The position numbers were made by a program, and so were the translations under genes. From contig NC_007778.1 in NCBI RefSeq assembly GCF_000013365.1, forward strand, positions 2,604,001 through 2,668,000: a stretch of 64,000 nt of DNA, read 5' to 3'. Numbering within the stretch: the stretch's first letter is position 1; the number at the start of each line of letters is the position of its first letter. The stretch comes from Rhodopseudomonas palustris HaA2 (GTDB lineage: Bacteria; Pseudomonadota; Alphaproteobacteria; Rhizobiales; Xanthobacteraceae). This document shows, piece by piece, positions 27,558 to 44,788 of the stretch. Below the pieces are notes generated by a model. That model did no database searches and had not been told where the DNA came from. It was given only the letters and a program-made list of their open reading frames with translations.

Positions 27558-28207
27558 GCCGGCTCCGTCATCTTGTACTGGCCGGTGCCGCCGGCATCCT
27601 GGCGGCGTGTGTGCTGACGATCGCCGGCCCCGTGCTGCAGGGCGAGGCCGACGCCGCGAATCCGCCGGTCCCTGGCCGCGCGACGCTGCGGCCGGTCTCC
27701 GACTTCGCCAAGATCGGCGACAAGGACGCGCGGGCGGTGGCGCTGTTCGAGGAGGCCGGCAAGGTGATCGCCTCGCCACGCTGCATGAACTGCCATCCCG
27801 CCGGCGACCGGCCCACCCAGACCGATACGATGCGGCCGCACGAGCCGCTGGTGGTCCGAGGCGAGGGCGGGCACGGCCCGGTCGGCGGACTGGCCTGCAA
27901 CACCTGCCACCACGACACCAATTTCGATCCGGCCCGCGTCCCCGGCCATCCGAAATGGGCGCTGGCGCCGCTGGAGATGGCCTGGCAGGGCAAGACGCTC
28001 GGCCAGATCTGCGTCCAGATCAAGGACCGAACCCGCAATGGCGACATGGACATGGCCAAGCTGGTTCATCATATGGCGGAGGATGATCTGGTGGGCTGGG
28101 GCTGGAACCCCGGCGCCGGCCGGACGCCCGCGCCCGGCACGCAGAAGGAGTTCGGTGCGCTGATCAAGGCTTGGGCCGATTCGGGCGCGGCCTGCCCGAA
28201 AGGGTGA
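27554..28207 (+). CDS. Diheme cytochrome c, partner of the molybdenum hydroxylase
   Basis: Exported protein of 217 residues with two c-type heme sites, C77-x2-C80-H81 (CMNCH) and C115-x2-C118-H119 (CNTCH). The N-terminal hydrophobic segment contains LAAC (C19), which fits a lipobox, so it may be a lipoprotein anchored in the periplasm; cleavage after EADA is the alternative. It overlaps the large-subunit stop by ATGA. In this family the cytochrome accepts electrons from the [2Fe-2S] subunit and passes them to the respiratory chain. Such proteins are often annotated as an isoquinoline 1-oxidoreductase subunit. Confidence 0.9.
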   Translation: MSRLRHLVLAGAAGILAACVLTIAGPVLQGEADAANPPVPGRATLRPVSDFAKIGDKDARAVALFEEAGKVIASPRCMNCHPAGDRPTQTDTMRPHEPLVVRGEGGHGPVGGLACNTCHHDTNFDPARVPGHPKWALAPLEMAWQGKTLGQICVQIKDRTRNGDMDMAKLVHHMAEDDLVGWGWNPGAGRTPAPGTQKEFGALIKAWADSGAACPKG

Positions 28208-28250
28208 TGTGGCCCGACCGAGCGACCGGAACAGTCCCTTGCAGCGCCCT

Positions 28251-28310
28251 GCAGCAAAGTCTCCAGTATCAAAGTCTCCTGCATCAAGGCCCCTTGCATA
28301 AAAGATGCCG
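28251..28310. repeat. Four imperfect 15-bp tandem units
   Basis: Units start at 28251, 28266, 28281 and 28296, with GCAGCAAAGTCTCCA and GTATCAAAGTCTCCT as the best-matching pair (12 of 15). Units 3 and 4 are more diverged. They lie 44 bases after the cytochrome stop, upstream of the rplJ leader. No function is evident. Confidence 0.6.
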
Positions 28311-28680
28311 TTTTCCTGACAACGGGCTTGGCAACTCCGTTCAGACTCGTTAAACAGTTCCTTCCGGGCGTGCTGGCTGGTGCTGGCGCGCTCTTGCGCG
28401 CATTCCGTTCACCGGTACCGATAGGAGACCAGTCCTTCAAGTCGTCCATCTCAGGATTGCTCGAAGGAAGGGCCGATGTCGTTTCGGAGGAGTGCGGGCA
28501 GGGAGTCGCAGGAAGGTTCGTCCGGTTCGCCGGACCTGGCTTCCGATCGACTCTGGTCCTGTCCAAGACTGCAGGCGCTGACGTCGAAACTCTACGTTTC
28601 TTCTGAGGCTTAATCGCATGGCCTGCATAGACGGGTGAAGACCGGATTTTGTGTCCTGCCGCGTGCGGTGGGCACGGATA
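28311..28680. other. Intergenic region before the rplJ leader
   Basis: About 370 bases in which no gene is recognised. Possible frames are short and lack ribosome sites. The promoter of rplJL-rpoBC should lie in or near this stretch, but no unambiguous -35/-10 pair was found. Confidence 0.45.
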
Positions 28681-28868
28681 GGGTTCGAACCTCGACACCC
28701 CGTGAGGGCAGCGGCTTCGGCTGGCGTCCGATCGGGAGGGCAGGCTGTTCAAGATCGTCTTGCCCTTGGTGTCTGAAGACCGTGTGTCTTGAGGTCAGGT
28801 GAGGGCAGGACGGTGGGTGCAACCCGGCGGTCCTGTTCGCAGAGGCCGCCAACCGGAAAGAGCTTGCT
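28681..28868 (+). promoter_or_regulatory. rplJ (L10) mRNA leader with alternative hairpins
   Basis: AGGGCA (28737-28742) and TGCCCT (28761-28766) can pair, but CAAGA-TCG-TCTTG (28750-28762) forms a competing hairpin, suggesting a switch. Nearer the gene, CAGGAC (28806-28811) pairs with GTCCTG (28830-28835) enclosing GGG-TGCAA-CCC, which gives a two-helix stem with a G-rich internal loop. The L10-L7/L12 complex binds such a leader in many bacteria to repress its own synthesis. That role is inferred from position. Confidence 0.6.
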
Positions 28869-29387
28869 GTGGAAAGAGCGGCAAAAAAAGAGGCGGTCGA
28901 ATCGCTGAACGGTCTGTTCCAGACCACCAGCGTTGCGGTCGTCGCTCATTATTCCGGCCTCACCGTGGCCCAGATGCAGAAGCTGCGTTCGCAGATGAAA
29001 GCCGCTGGCGCTTCCGTGAAGGTCTCGAAAAACCGTCTCGCCAAAATTGCTCTTGAAGGCACCGACGTCGTTGCTATCGGCTCCCTGCTGAAGGGGCCGA
29101 CCGTGATCGCGACTTCCGACGATCCGGTGGCGGCGCCGAAAGTTGCCGTCGAATTCGCCAAGGCGAACGAGAAGTTCGTCATTCTCGGCGGTTCGATGGG
29201 CAAGACTGTCCTGAACGTCGACGGTGTGAAGGCTCTGGCCTCGCTGCCGTCGCTCGATGAACTGCGTGGCAAGCTGGTCGGCCTTCTGGTCGCGCCGGCC
29301 ACCAAGATTGCGCAGCTCACCACGGCTCCCGCGGCCAAGGTCGCGCGCGTGGTTCAGGCCTATGCCTCCAAAAGCGAAGCGGCCTGA
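28869..29387 (+). CDS. rplJ: 50S ribosomal protein L10
   Basis: L10, 172 residues, forms the base of the L7/L12 stalk. It starts at GTG 28869 with AAGAG about 7 bases upstream. Landmarks are [17 protein letters not shown] and [11 protein letters not shown] in the RNA-binding domain, and the C-terminal helix [17 protein letters not shown], which binds L7/L12 dimers. rplL follows after 54 bases. Confidence 0.98.
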   Translation: MERAAKKEAVESLNGLFQTTSVAVVAHYSGLTVAQMQKLRSQMKAAGASVKVSKNRLAKIALEGTDVVAIGSLLKGPTVIATSDDPVAAPKVAVEFAKANEKFVILGGSMGKTVLNVDGVKALASLPSLDELRGKLVGLLVAPATKIAQLTTAPAAKVARVVQAYASKSEAA

Positions 29388-29441
29388 CGCTTCACCTCAT
29401 TCAACCCTGGTTCGAACTGATACCCGTAAGGAACTGATTCA

Positions 29442-29813
<372 letters not shown>

Positions 29814-29833
29814 CCACAGGTTACTCAGGCGAA

Positions 29834-29904
29834 ATCCCCGGGCGAGCGTCAGCGAGACCCGGGGATCTGCCCAGAACGTGGATGGCCGGGACACGCCCGG
29901 CCAT
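29834..29904. repeat. Two adjacent hairpins after rplL
   Basis: ATCCCCGGGC and a matching CCCGGGGAT form the first hairpin (29834-29866). ATGGCCGGG (29882-29890) and CCCGGCCAT (29896-29904) form a perfect 9-bp second stem. No T-run follows. They could attenuate transcription between rplL and rpoB or protect the rplJL message, and resemble the intergenic palindromes elsewhere in the window. Confidence 0.6.
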
Positions 29905-30353
29905 GACGGAGCGGGCAGGGCGACTTCAGCGGTTGGGGCCGGTTCGCCGGCCCCGGTCGCGGCGGTGGTGGGGCGGCGAAGGCGCCGGCCCGGACGGCCG
30001 TCACAGGAATGTGTGGGGATGCGCGGGGAAAACCCCTCGAATCTCCACATTGTCGACCCATATTGGTTCGGCAGCACGAAAGCGCAGGCGCGATGGACAT
30101 GGTAACATTCCGCGCAGCCTCTAGGAGAATCAGCAATTTCGGGCTTTTTCGGTCTGTGACGAGATGGTTTTGACGGGCGGGTGCGCAAGCGCCCCGCACG
30201 TCGTTTTGCGTTCGGGATCAGTGTTGTACGGATTTAGGATTTAGTTCCTGAAATTCGACTTCAGAATTTCGGATGTACGTAATTCAACCCGGGGGCGATG
30301 CGGATCGCGCTTCGGAAGGTTCGCCCCACCGGGCGACGACATGAGAGGCCACG
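29905..30353. other. rplL-rpoB intergenic region
   Basis: About 450 bases with no gene recognised. One structure stands out: CTGAAATTC (30248-30256) pairs with GAATTTCGG (30264-30272) around a 7-base loop, 81 bases before the rpoB start. It may be part of the rpoB leader. Confidence 0.5.
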
Positions 30354-34526
<4,173 letters not shown>

Positions 34527-34677
34527 CAAACTGCGTCAGGCCCGGCGGGACGCGCGAATTCATCTTCGCGCGCACCGGCCGGGCGTCCTGCCGCGCAGAC
34601 GCGATGCGCGCGGTCGGGAGCGACCTAAAGAAATTCGAATTTGCTGCCGGTGACGATCGGTACGCGAGGAGAAGACG

Positions 34678-38880
<4,203 letters not shown>

Positions 38881-38903
38881 GGCGGCTTCTGCAAAGCAAT
38901 CTG

Positions 38904-38932
38904 AAAAAGGCCGGCGCAAGCCGGCCTTTTTT
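38904..38932 (+). terminator. Rho-independent terminator of the rpoBC operon
   Basis: AAAAAGGCCGGC (38904-38915) pairs with GCCGGCCTTTTT (38920-38931) around the stable tetraloop GCAA, followed by another T. The A-run on the left could make it work in both directions. Confidence 0.95.
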
Positions 38933-39179
38933 GCGTCTGGCCGACTTTTCGGGCTACGCATTACGGTCCGTTCATGTTTCCTTCAGGTGAAAGCCGCCTT
39001 GCTGTCCAGGAACGATGCGATCCTTGCTCCGGGGGCGCGGATTCCGCGCCAAAATCAGCGTTAAGTCGTTGAACATAAGCTGATTTTCGCACAGAATCGG
39101 TCTGCCGGGCGCCGGCGGAGCGGATCGGGTATGGCTGCGCGCGGCTGGACGGCCTGCGCCGATGTGTTGAAAGAACCAG

Positions 39180-41246
39180 ATGTTTGACCTTGCGATCGTT
39201 GGTGGCGGCCCGGGCGGACTGATGAGCGCCTGGTACCTGAAGAAGAAGCTGGGCCCGCTGTGCCGGGTGACGATTTTCGAGGCGTCCGACCGGCTCGGCG
39301 GCAAGATCGTGTCCCGCACCTTCGACACCGCGCCGGCGCTGTACGAGGCCGGCGTCGCCGAATTGTACGACTACTCGATGACCGGGCCGGACCCGCTGCG
39401 CGAACTGGTGCAGCATTTCGGGCTGCAGACGATTCCGATGGACGCCGAGCAGGTCCAGCTCGACGGCGAATTGCTCGACGACGTGCCGGGGATGCGCCGG
39501 AAGTACGGCGACAAGACCGCCGACGCCATTCTCGCCTTCCGCAAGACCTGCAGCGAGATGGTGACGCCGCTGGAGTACTACGAGGGCGTCGGCGCGCACG
39601 ACAACGAGCATCCCTGGGCCTGGACCAATTGCGAGCAACTGCTCGACAAGGAGATCGACGACCCGGTCGCCAAGCGTTTCTTCAAGGTGATGGCGCGGTC
39701 CGACATCGCCACCGAGAGCCACAACACCAACGGCCTCAACGCGCTGAAGAATTTCGTGATGGATATCGACGGCTATATCGGCCTGTATTCGATCCAGAAC
39801 GGCAACGAGCAACTGATCGAGGGGCTGCGCTCCGAGGTCGACGCCGAGATCCAGCTCAACCACCGCATTCTCAAGGTCGGCAAGACCGCGAGCGGCCGCT
39901 ACGAGCTGAACATGATGAACGGCAAGGGCCCGGAGACGCGCGACTTCGATCTCGTGCTGATGTGCCTGCCGCACAACTGGCTCGCGACGCTCGGCTGGGG
40001 CGACGAGCAGCTGCGCAAGGCCATGGTCAAGCACGTCGCCTATTTCGACCGGCCGGCGCACTATCTGCGGATCTCGCTGCTGTTCGACAGCCCGTTCTGG
40101 GGCGACAAGATCCCCGGCGCCTGGTTCATGTCGGAGGCGTTCGGCGGCTGCTGCGTCTACAACGAGGGCGCGCGCCACGACGTCGGCAAATACGGCGTGC
40201 TGAACTTCCTGGTCGCCGGCTCCGACGCGCTGGCGTTCTCGAATCTGACCGACGGCGAACTGACCGACCTGGCGCTGAAGTCGCTGCCGGCGGCATTCGG
40301 CGACGCGCGCGAGCATTTCATGGAAGGCAAGACCCATCGCTGGCTGTCGTCGGTGAATTGCATCCCCGGCGGCCTGCCGGTGCGCGACGTGATGACCAAT
40401 CACCGGCCCGAGCCGAAGAATCATCCGGGCTTCGTCGTGGTCGGCGACTATCTGTTCGATTCGACGCTGAACGGCCTGCTGGATTCCTCCGACGCCGCCA
40501 CCGACATCATCGTCACCGAGACGATGAAGCTGCGCCGCGCCCGCGCGCTCGCGGGCCAGCCCGGGTCGGACAAGATCGACGCCTCGTATTTTGCCAATTA
40601 TCGCAACCAGGGGCCGTATGCCGAGGTCTGGAGCCGGTTCACCGACCCCGACTATCTGCTGGCGATGATCAGGACGGTCTGGGACGTGCCGCAGGGCGTC
40701 AAACTGCTGGTCGCGGGCTCCGCCAGCGGCGAGCTGGTCGGCGCGCTGCGCGAGCGCGGCATCGATGCCTGGGGCGTCGACAACAATCGCGGCATTCTCG
40801 CCAAGACGCCGGAGGCGCTGAAGCCGTTCAACCAGTTCGGCTCGATCGTCGACCTGCCGTTCGAGGACGCTTCGTTCGACCTCGTGTTCGAGACCAGCCT
40901 GTGCCACGTCCCGGAGAACCGCGTGGTCAAGGCGATCCGCGAACTCAACCGGGTGACGCGCACCGGCCTGGTGTTCGGCTCGGTGACCAGCGACATGGAA
41001 CCCATCGTGATCGACGACTACGATCTGCTGCGCGGCGTCAAGAAGCTCGGCACCTGGTGGGAGTGGTCGGAACTGTTCTTCAGCAACGGCTTCGATCTGT
41101 CGATGCATCGCAACGACGTCAGCGACAAGCTCTGGGAAGCGACGCTGAAGGCCGGCAAGGGTCCGGGCCAGTGGTACGGCGACGCGGACAGCCTGCGCTA
41201 CTCGTTCTTCGACAAGGTCGACGACGACGAAGACGACGAAGACTGA
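39180..41246 (+). CDS. FAD-dependent oxidoreductase-SAM methyltransferase fusion with acidic tail
   Basis: Protein of 688 residues with two enzyme domains. Residues 1-450 form a flavin amine oxidase/protoporphyrinogen oxidase-like domain. They carry the dinucleotide motif IVGGGPGGLMSAWYL (6-20), EASDRLGGKI, and the C-terminal FAD motif VVVGDYLFDSTLNGLLDS. After a linker, residues about 485-665 form a class I methyltransferase: KLLVAGSASGELVGAL (motif I, lacking the usual GxGxG) and DLPFEDASFDLVFETSLCH (motif II/IV). The last ten residues are acidic (KVDDDEDDED). The rpoC terminator lies upstream. The next gene is an ABC exporter with matching acidic runs. Substrate and product are unknown; oxidation plus methylation of one exported metabolite is a reasonable guess. 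Confidence 0.85.
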   Translation: MFDLAIVGGGPGGLMSAWYLKKKLGPLCRVTIFEASDRLGGKIVSRTFDTAPALYEAGVAELYDYSMTGPDPLRELVQHFGLQTIPMDAEQVQLDGELLDDVPGMRRKYGDKTADAILAFRKTCSEMVTPLEYYEGVGAHDNEHPWAWTNCEQLLDKEIDDPVAKRFFKVMARSDIATESHNTNGLNALKNFVMDIDGYIGLYSIQNGNEQLIEGLRSEVDAEIQLNHRILKVGKTASGRYELNMMNGKGPETRDFDLVLMCLPHNWLATLGWGDEQLRKAMVKHVAYFDRPAHYLRISLLFDSPFWGDKIPGAWFMSEAFGGCCVYNEGARHDVGKYGVLNFLVAGSDALAFSNLTDGELTDLALKSLPAAFGDAREHFMEGKTHRWLSSVNCIPGGLPVRDVMTNHRPEPKNHPGFVVVGDYLFDSTLNGLLDSSDAATDIIVTETMKLRRARALAGQPGSDKIDASYFANYRNQGPYAEVWSRFTDPDYLLAMIRTVWDVPQGVKLLVAGSASGELVGALRERGIDAWGVDNNRGILAKTPEALKPFNQFGSIVDLPFEDASFDLVFETSLCHVPENRVVKAIRELNRVTRTGLVFGSVTSDMEPIVIDDYDLLRGVKKLGTWWEWSELFFSNGFDLSMHRNDVSDKLWEATLKAGKGPGQWYGDADSLRYSFFDKVDDDEDDED

Positions 41247-41361
41247 GCGCTTTGCCCGCCCCGAGATGATAGCTTAGGATACGCCGCGGCTCGCGAGTCA
41301 CGGCGCTCGTCATTGCGGTCGTACTGGCCGTCCACCAACGGTTCGACCCCCGGTTCGATAC

Positions 41362-43476
41362 ATGGCCCGAAAGCCGCCTGCCAAGCCACCGACCGATCCG
41401 GCCGCCGCGCCGACGGCTGATCAATCCGCCGTTCCCGACGCGAAACCCGGCGAGGGCGATGCCGCCGCGTCGCCGCTCGACGAGAAATTCGCGATGCCGG
41501 TCGGCAAGACCGCCGCCGTGGTTCCCGGCACCAAGCCGCCGGTGAAACAGCTCGTTCAGGACAAGACGCCGCCGGCGCCGAAGGCCGCGGCGGACGACGA
41601 CGACGACGAAGAAGACGACGAAGACGGCGAGGGGGAGGACGACGACGAGGACGACGAGGAACTCGTCGTCTTCACCGCGCGCGAGGCCGCCGGCGCGCTC
41701 GCCACCATTGCGCGGTTCGTCCGGCCGATCCTGCCGAACTACAGGAAGATGGTCGCGATCGTGGTGTTCGGCGTTCTCGTCGAGACGCTGTTCAACGTCA
41801 TCATGCCGCTCAGCCTGAAGTTCCTGATCGACGATGCGCTCGGCGAGGAGGACTTCCAGGAACTCTACAAGATTCTGTCGATCCTCGCGGTCGCCGGCGT
41901 GATCACCTCGATCGTGGCGATCTGGTACGAGCGCTGGGACGCGCGGCTCGCCGCGTCGGTCATCAGCGACGTGCGCACCCGGCTGTTCGACCACGTCCAG
42001 CGGCTGCCCGCCGGCTACTTCGCCCGCACCAAGCGCGGCGAGACGCTGTCGCGTTTCTCGATCGACATGGCGGCGTTCGAGAACGTGGTCGAGATCTTCG
42101 CCAACACCGCGCTGCTGCCGCTGCTCGAACTGGTGGCCGGCATCATCCTGATGCTGTTCCTGAACTGGCAGCTCGCCGTGGTCGCGCTCCTGATCTTCCC
42201 GATCACGCTGATCGGGCCGCGCATCCTGACGCCGAAGGCGGTGAAGGCCAATTACGAGCAGAAGGTCCAGGAGGCCGGGCTGCTCGGCATGGTGCAGGAG
42301 AACGTCGGCGCGCAGGCCGTGGTCAAGGCATTCAGCCTGCAGCGCAAGATGTTCGGCTTCTTTTCGCTGCGCAACAACACGACACGGAACAAGATCGCCG
42401 AGGCGATCTTCCTGCGCACGATGGTCGAGCGCTCGGTCACCGTCGCGGTGCTGCTGCTGCACATCGTGGTGCTGGCGATCGGCGCCTATCTGGCGACCAA
42501 GGGCCAGATCACGGTCGGCACCTTCGTCACCTTCGAGAGCGCGTTCTGGGAGGTGTCTTACAACATCGCGCATCTGATGCAGTTCATCCCGGTCGCGATC
42601 CAGGCCGCCGCCGCGGTCCGCCACATGGAGGAGATGCTCGACGAGCCGACCCCGATCGCCGACCGGCCGGGCGCCGCCGAATTGCCGCGCATCACCGACA
42701 ACATCGCCTTCGAGCGGGTGACGTTCGGCTACGAGGGCGCGGAGCGGCCGGTGCTCGACAATCTCAGCCTCAGGCTGCAGGCCGGCAAGACCATCGCCAT
42801 CGTCGGCCCGAGCGGCTCCGGCAAGAGCACGCTGCTCAACCTGATCCTGCGGCTGTATCAGCCCGACGAAGGGCGCGTCACCGTCGACGGCGTCGACGTC
42901 CGCAAGGTCACGATGGACTCGCTGCGGCAGAGCATGGCCGTGGTGTTCCAGGACAACATGCTGTTCAACATGACGATCCGCGAGAACATCCGGCTCGGCA
43001 AGGAGGGCGCCACCGACGCCGAGGTCGTCGCGGCGGCGAAGAAGGCGGAGATCCACCGCTACATCATGAGCCTGCCGGACAAATACGACACCCAGGTCGG
43101 CGAGCGCGGCGATACGCTGTCCGGCGGCCAGCGCCAGCGCCTGGCGATCGCCCGCGCCATCGTGCGCGACCCGGCGGTGCTGCTGCTCGACGAGGCGACC
43201 TCGGCGCTCGACCAGACCACCGAAGCGGCGATCAACAAGACGCTGCTGAAGCTGGCGCGCGGCCGCACCATGATCTTCTCGACCCACCGGCTCGCCTCGG
43301 TGGTCGAGATGGACGAGATCATCGTCATCTCCAACGGCCAGGCGATCGAGCGCGGCTCGCACAAGGAACTGCTGGCCAAGGACGGCGTCTACCGCAAGCT
43401 GTGGGACGACCAGACCCACGGCCGTCACGGCAGCCGCAATGACGACGATGATGATGAAGAGGACGACGACGAGTGA
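41362..43476 (+). CDS. ABC exporter half-transporter (MsbA/ABCB-like) with acidic termini
   Basis: Fused membrane-ATPase exporter of 704 residues. Residues 1-77 are proline/alanine-rich and disordered-looking. Residues 78-100 are almost purely Asp/Glu. Six membrane helices follow (about 125-420). The ATPase domain has Walker A GPSGSGKST, signature LSGGQRQRLAIARA and Walker B VLLLDEATSALD. The C-terminus ends in a second acidic run (NDDDDDEEDDDE). Half-transporters of this type work as homodimers and export lipids, glycans or peptides. No ribosome site is obvious before ATG 41362. It lies 115 bases after the fusion gene in the same direction; shared acidic runs suggest related function, but the cargo is unknown. 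Confidence 0.9.
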   Translation: MARKPPAKPPTDPAAAPTADQSAVPDAKPGEGDAAASPLDEKFAMPVGKTAAVVPGTKPPVKQLVQDKTPPAPKAAADDDDDEEDDEDGEGEDDDEDDEELVVFTAREAAGALATIARFVRPILPNYRKMVAIVVFGVLVETLFNVIMPLSLKFLIDDALGEEDFQELYKILSILAVAGVITSIVAIWYERWDARLAASVISDVRTRLFDHVQRLPAGYFARTKRGETLSRFSIDMAAFENVVEIFANTALLPLLELVAGIILMLFLNWQLAVVALLIFPITLIGPRILTPKAVKANYEQKVQEAGLLGMVQENVGAQAVVKAFSLQRKMFGFFSLRNNTTRNKIAEAIFLRTMVERSVTVAVLLLHIVVLAIGAYLATKGQITVGTFVTFESAFWEVSYNIAHLMQFIPVAIQAAAAVRHMEEMLDEPTPIADRPGAAELPRITDNIAFERVTFGYEGAERPVLDNLSLRLQAGKTIAIVGPSGSGKSTLLNLILRLYQPDEGRVTVDGVDVRKVTMDSLRQSMAVVFQDNMLFNMTIRENIRLGKEGATDAEVVAAAKKAEIHRYIMSLPDKYDTQVGERGDTLSGGQRQRLAIARAIVRDPAVLLLDEATSALDQTTEAAINKTLLKLARGRTMIFSTHRLASVVEMDEIIVISNGQAIERGSHKELLAKDGVYRKLWDDQTHGRHGSRNDDDDDEEDDDE

Positions 43477-43537
43477 TACGTGGCGACGCCGGGTAGCGAT
43501 CTCGCTGGTGGCTTAGCGGACTTGCTTCACGTCCCAG

Positions 43538-43660
43538 CGTCATCCTGAGGTGTGCGCTGGGCCGCGCTAAAGCGCGGCACGGCGCGCCTCGAAGGATGAG
43601 CCGCACGCACCCCTTGCCGCATCCTTCGAGGCGCGCAACAGCGCGCACCTCAGGATGACG
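43538..43660. repeat. Intergenic palindromic element, family D copy 2
   Basis: Outer arms CGTCATCCTGAGG and CCTCAGGATGACG and inner arms GCCTCGAAGGAT and ATCCTTCGAGGC are the same as at 9290-9395. The central part differs. It lies between the convergent ABC exporter and barrel genes. Confidence 0.85.
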
Positions 43661-43712
43661 ACGTCAGGATTGCTGCGAGTGACTGAGTGAGGAGAAATGG
43701 CCGCGCAGACCT

Positions 43713-43795
43713 CGTCATTGCGAGCGAAGCGAAGCAATCCAGAGCGACGAGTGCCTGATGTTGGATTGCTTCGTCGCCTCGCTCTCGCAATGACG
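43713..43795. repeat. Intergenic palindromic element, family C copy 2
   Basis: Begins with CGTCATTGCGAGCGAAGCGA and has inner arms GAAGCAATCC and GGATTGCTTC, as at 8379-8459. Only a few bases separate it from the family D copy, so the same two families neighbour each other in blocks 1 and 4. With the family D copy it fills the 334-base gap between the exporter and barrel genes; nothing else is seen there. Confidence 0.85.
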
Positions 43796-43810
43796 TGTTC
43801 TGAGCTGGCG

Positions 43811-44788
43811 TCAGTTCTTCGTCAGATACAGCGGCGTCCGCAGGGTCAGCTGATAGGCCGGCTTCGGCGTCCAGGCGATCTGCGCGGTGACGCCGAACAG
43901 CCGGTTGTCGTCGTCGTCCATCCGGTCGAGATCGAACCGCAGGATCGGCTGGGTGAACGGGTCGAGCGGCGTGAGATTCAGCAACTGCGCGCCGCCGAAC
44001 GACTGCACGCCGGCGCGGCCCGTCACTTTCCAGTTGGTCTCCCACTGATAGAAGCCGCCGAGCCAGCCGACCCAGTTCGGCCGGATCTCGGCGCGGTCGG
44101 CGTCGATCGCCGTCAGTGTCGATTGCACGCCGACCAGAATCCCGCGGGTTTCGTCGGCGTCGAGCGCGTAGCTTGCCTCGAGGATGGTGTTCAGCGACGT
44201 GGTGGCGAGCGGCCCGGACGGCACTGCGCGGGTCAGCGTGGTTTGCAATGTCAGCGTCGGGATCGCGCCGCCGTTCTGCTGATGGAGGTCGGCCTGCACG
44301 CCGAGGTTCCAACTCGTGATCGCGACCGCGCTCCAGTCGAAATCGCCGGCCTTCGATGCCGTCGCGCTGAAGCCGCCATACAGCGAGACCTGCTCATTGA
44401 CGTCCACCGTCAGCGGCACGTCGAAGCCGACGCCCTGGCTCGCCGGCAGCGACAGGCCGGGCAGGGACGTCCGCGTGGACAGGGCGGTCAATTGCGACAG
44501 CGCGCTCCCCGTGTTGGCGAAGCCGATCGCCAGCACGCCGGCCGGGACCCGCGAATAGGTGCTGCGCAGATCGAGATAGACCTGCGGCGCAAACGGCTTG
44601 GCGACGTCGTCATCGTCGTCGGCGTGGTTCGCGACATCCTTGACGACATCCTTGACGACATCCTTGGCGAAGGCGAAAGCGGGGAGCTGCAGCGCGATCA
44701 GGGTCGCCAACGCGGAACGCGAAGCGAGGCCCACGCGCCGCGACCTCGCGCCGCCTGCGGAGCGCCTGCTCACCTGGTTGCCCCCCAC
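43811..44788 (-). CDS. Predicted outer-membrane beta-barrel protein with acidic runs
   Basis: Exported protein of 325 residues. A basic N-terminus (RRSAGGARSRRVG) and hydrophobic core (ALATLIALQLPAFAFA) form a signal peptide. The mature start carries a tandem KDVVKDVVKDV repeat and ADDDDD, then alternating hydrophobic/polar strands through to the C-terminus. This fits a barrel such as the transporter-like MetA-pathway-of-phenol-degradation family, though the last residue is Asn, not the usual Phe. A further MDDDD run is near residue 285. The start is GTG 44788, or GTG 44773, which has a better G-rich ribosome site. It converges on the ABC exporter gene; with it, it could form an envelope export route. 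Confidence 0.7.
   Translation of the reverse strand: MGGNQVSRRSAGGARSRRVGLASRSALATLIALQLPAFAFAKDVVKDVVKDVANHADDDDDVAKPFAPQVYLDLRSTYSRVPAGVLAIGFANTGSALSQLTALSTRTSLPGLSLPASQGVGFDVPLTVDVNEQVSLYGGFSATASKAGDFDWSAVAITSWNLGVQADLHQQNGGAIPTLTLQTTLTRAVPSGPLATTSLNTILEASYALDADETRGILVGVQSTLTAIDADRAEIRPNWVGWLGGFYQWETNWKVTGRAGVQSFGGAQLLNLTPLDPFTQPILRFDLDRMDDDDNRLFGVTAQIAWTPKPAYQLTLRTPLYLTKN

Noticed and set aside
28069-28752. Minus-strand frame with a pentapeptide-like stretch (ALMQETLILETLLQGA)
   Set aside because: The pattern comes from four imperfect 15-bp DNA repeats; the rest of the frame has no domain, overlaps the cytochrome gene end and the rplJ leader, and lacks a ribosome site.
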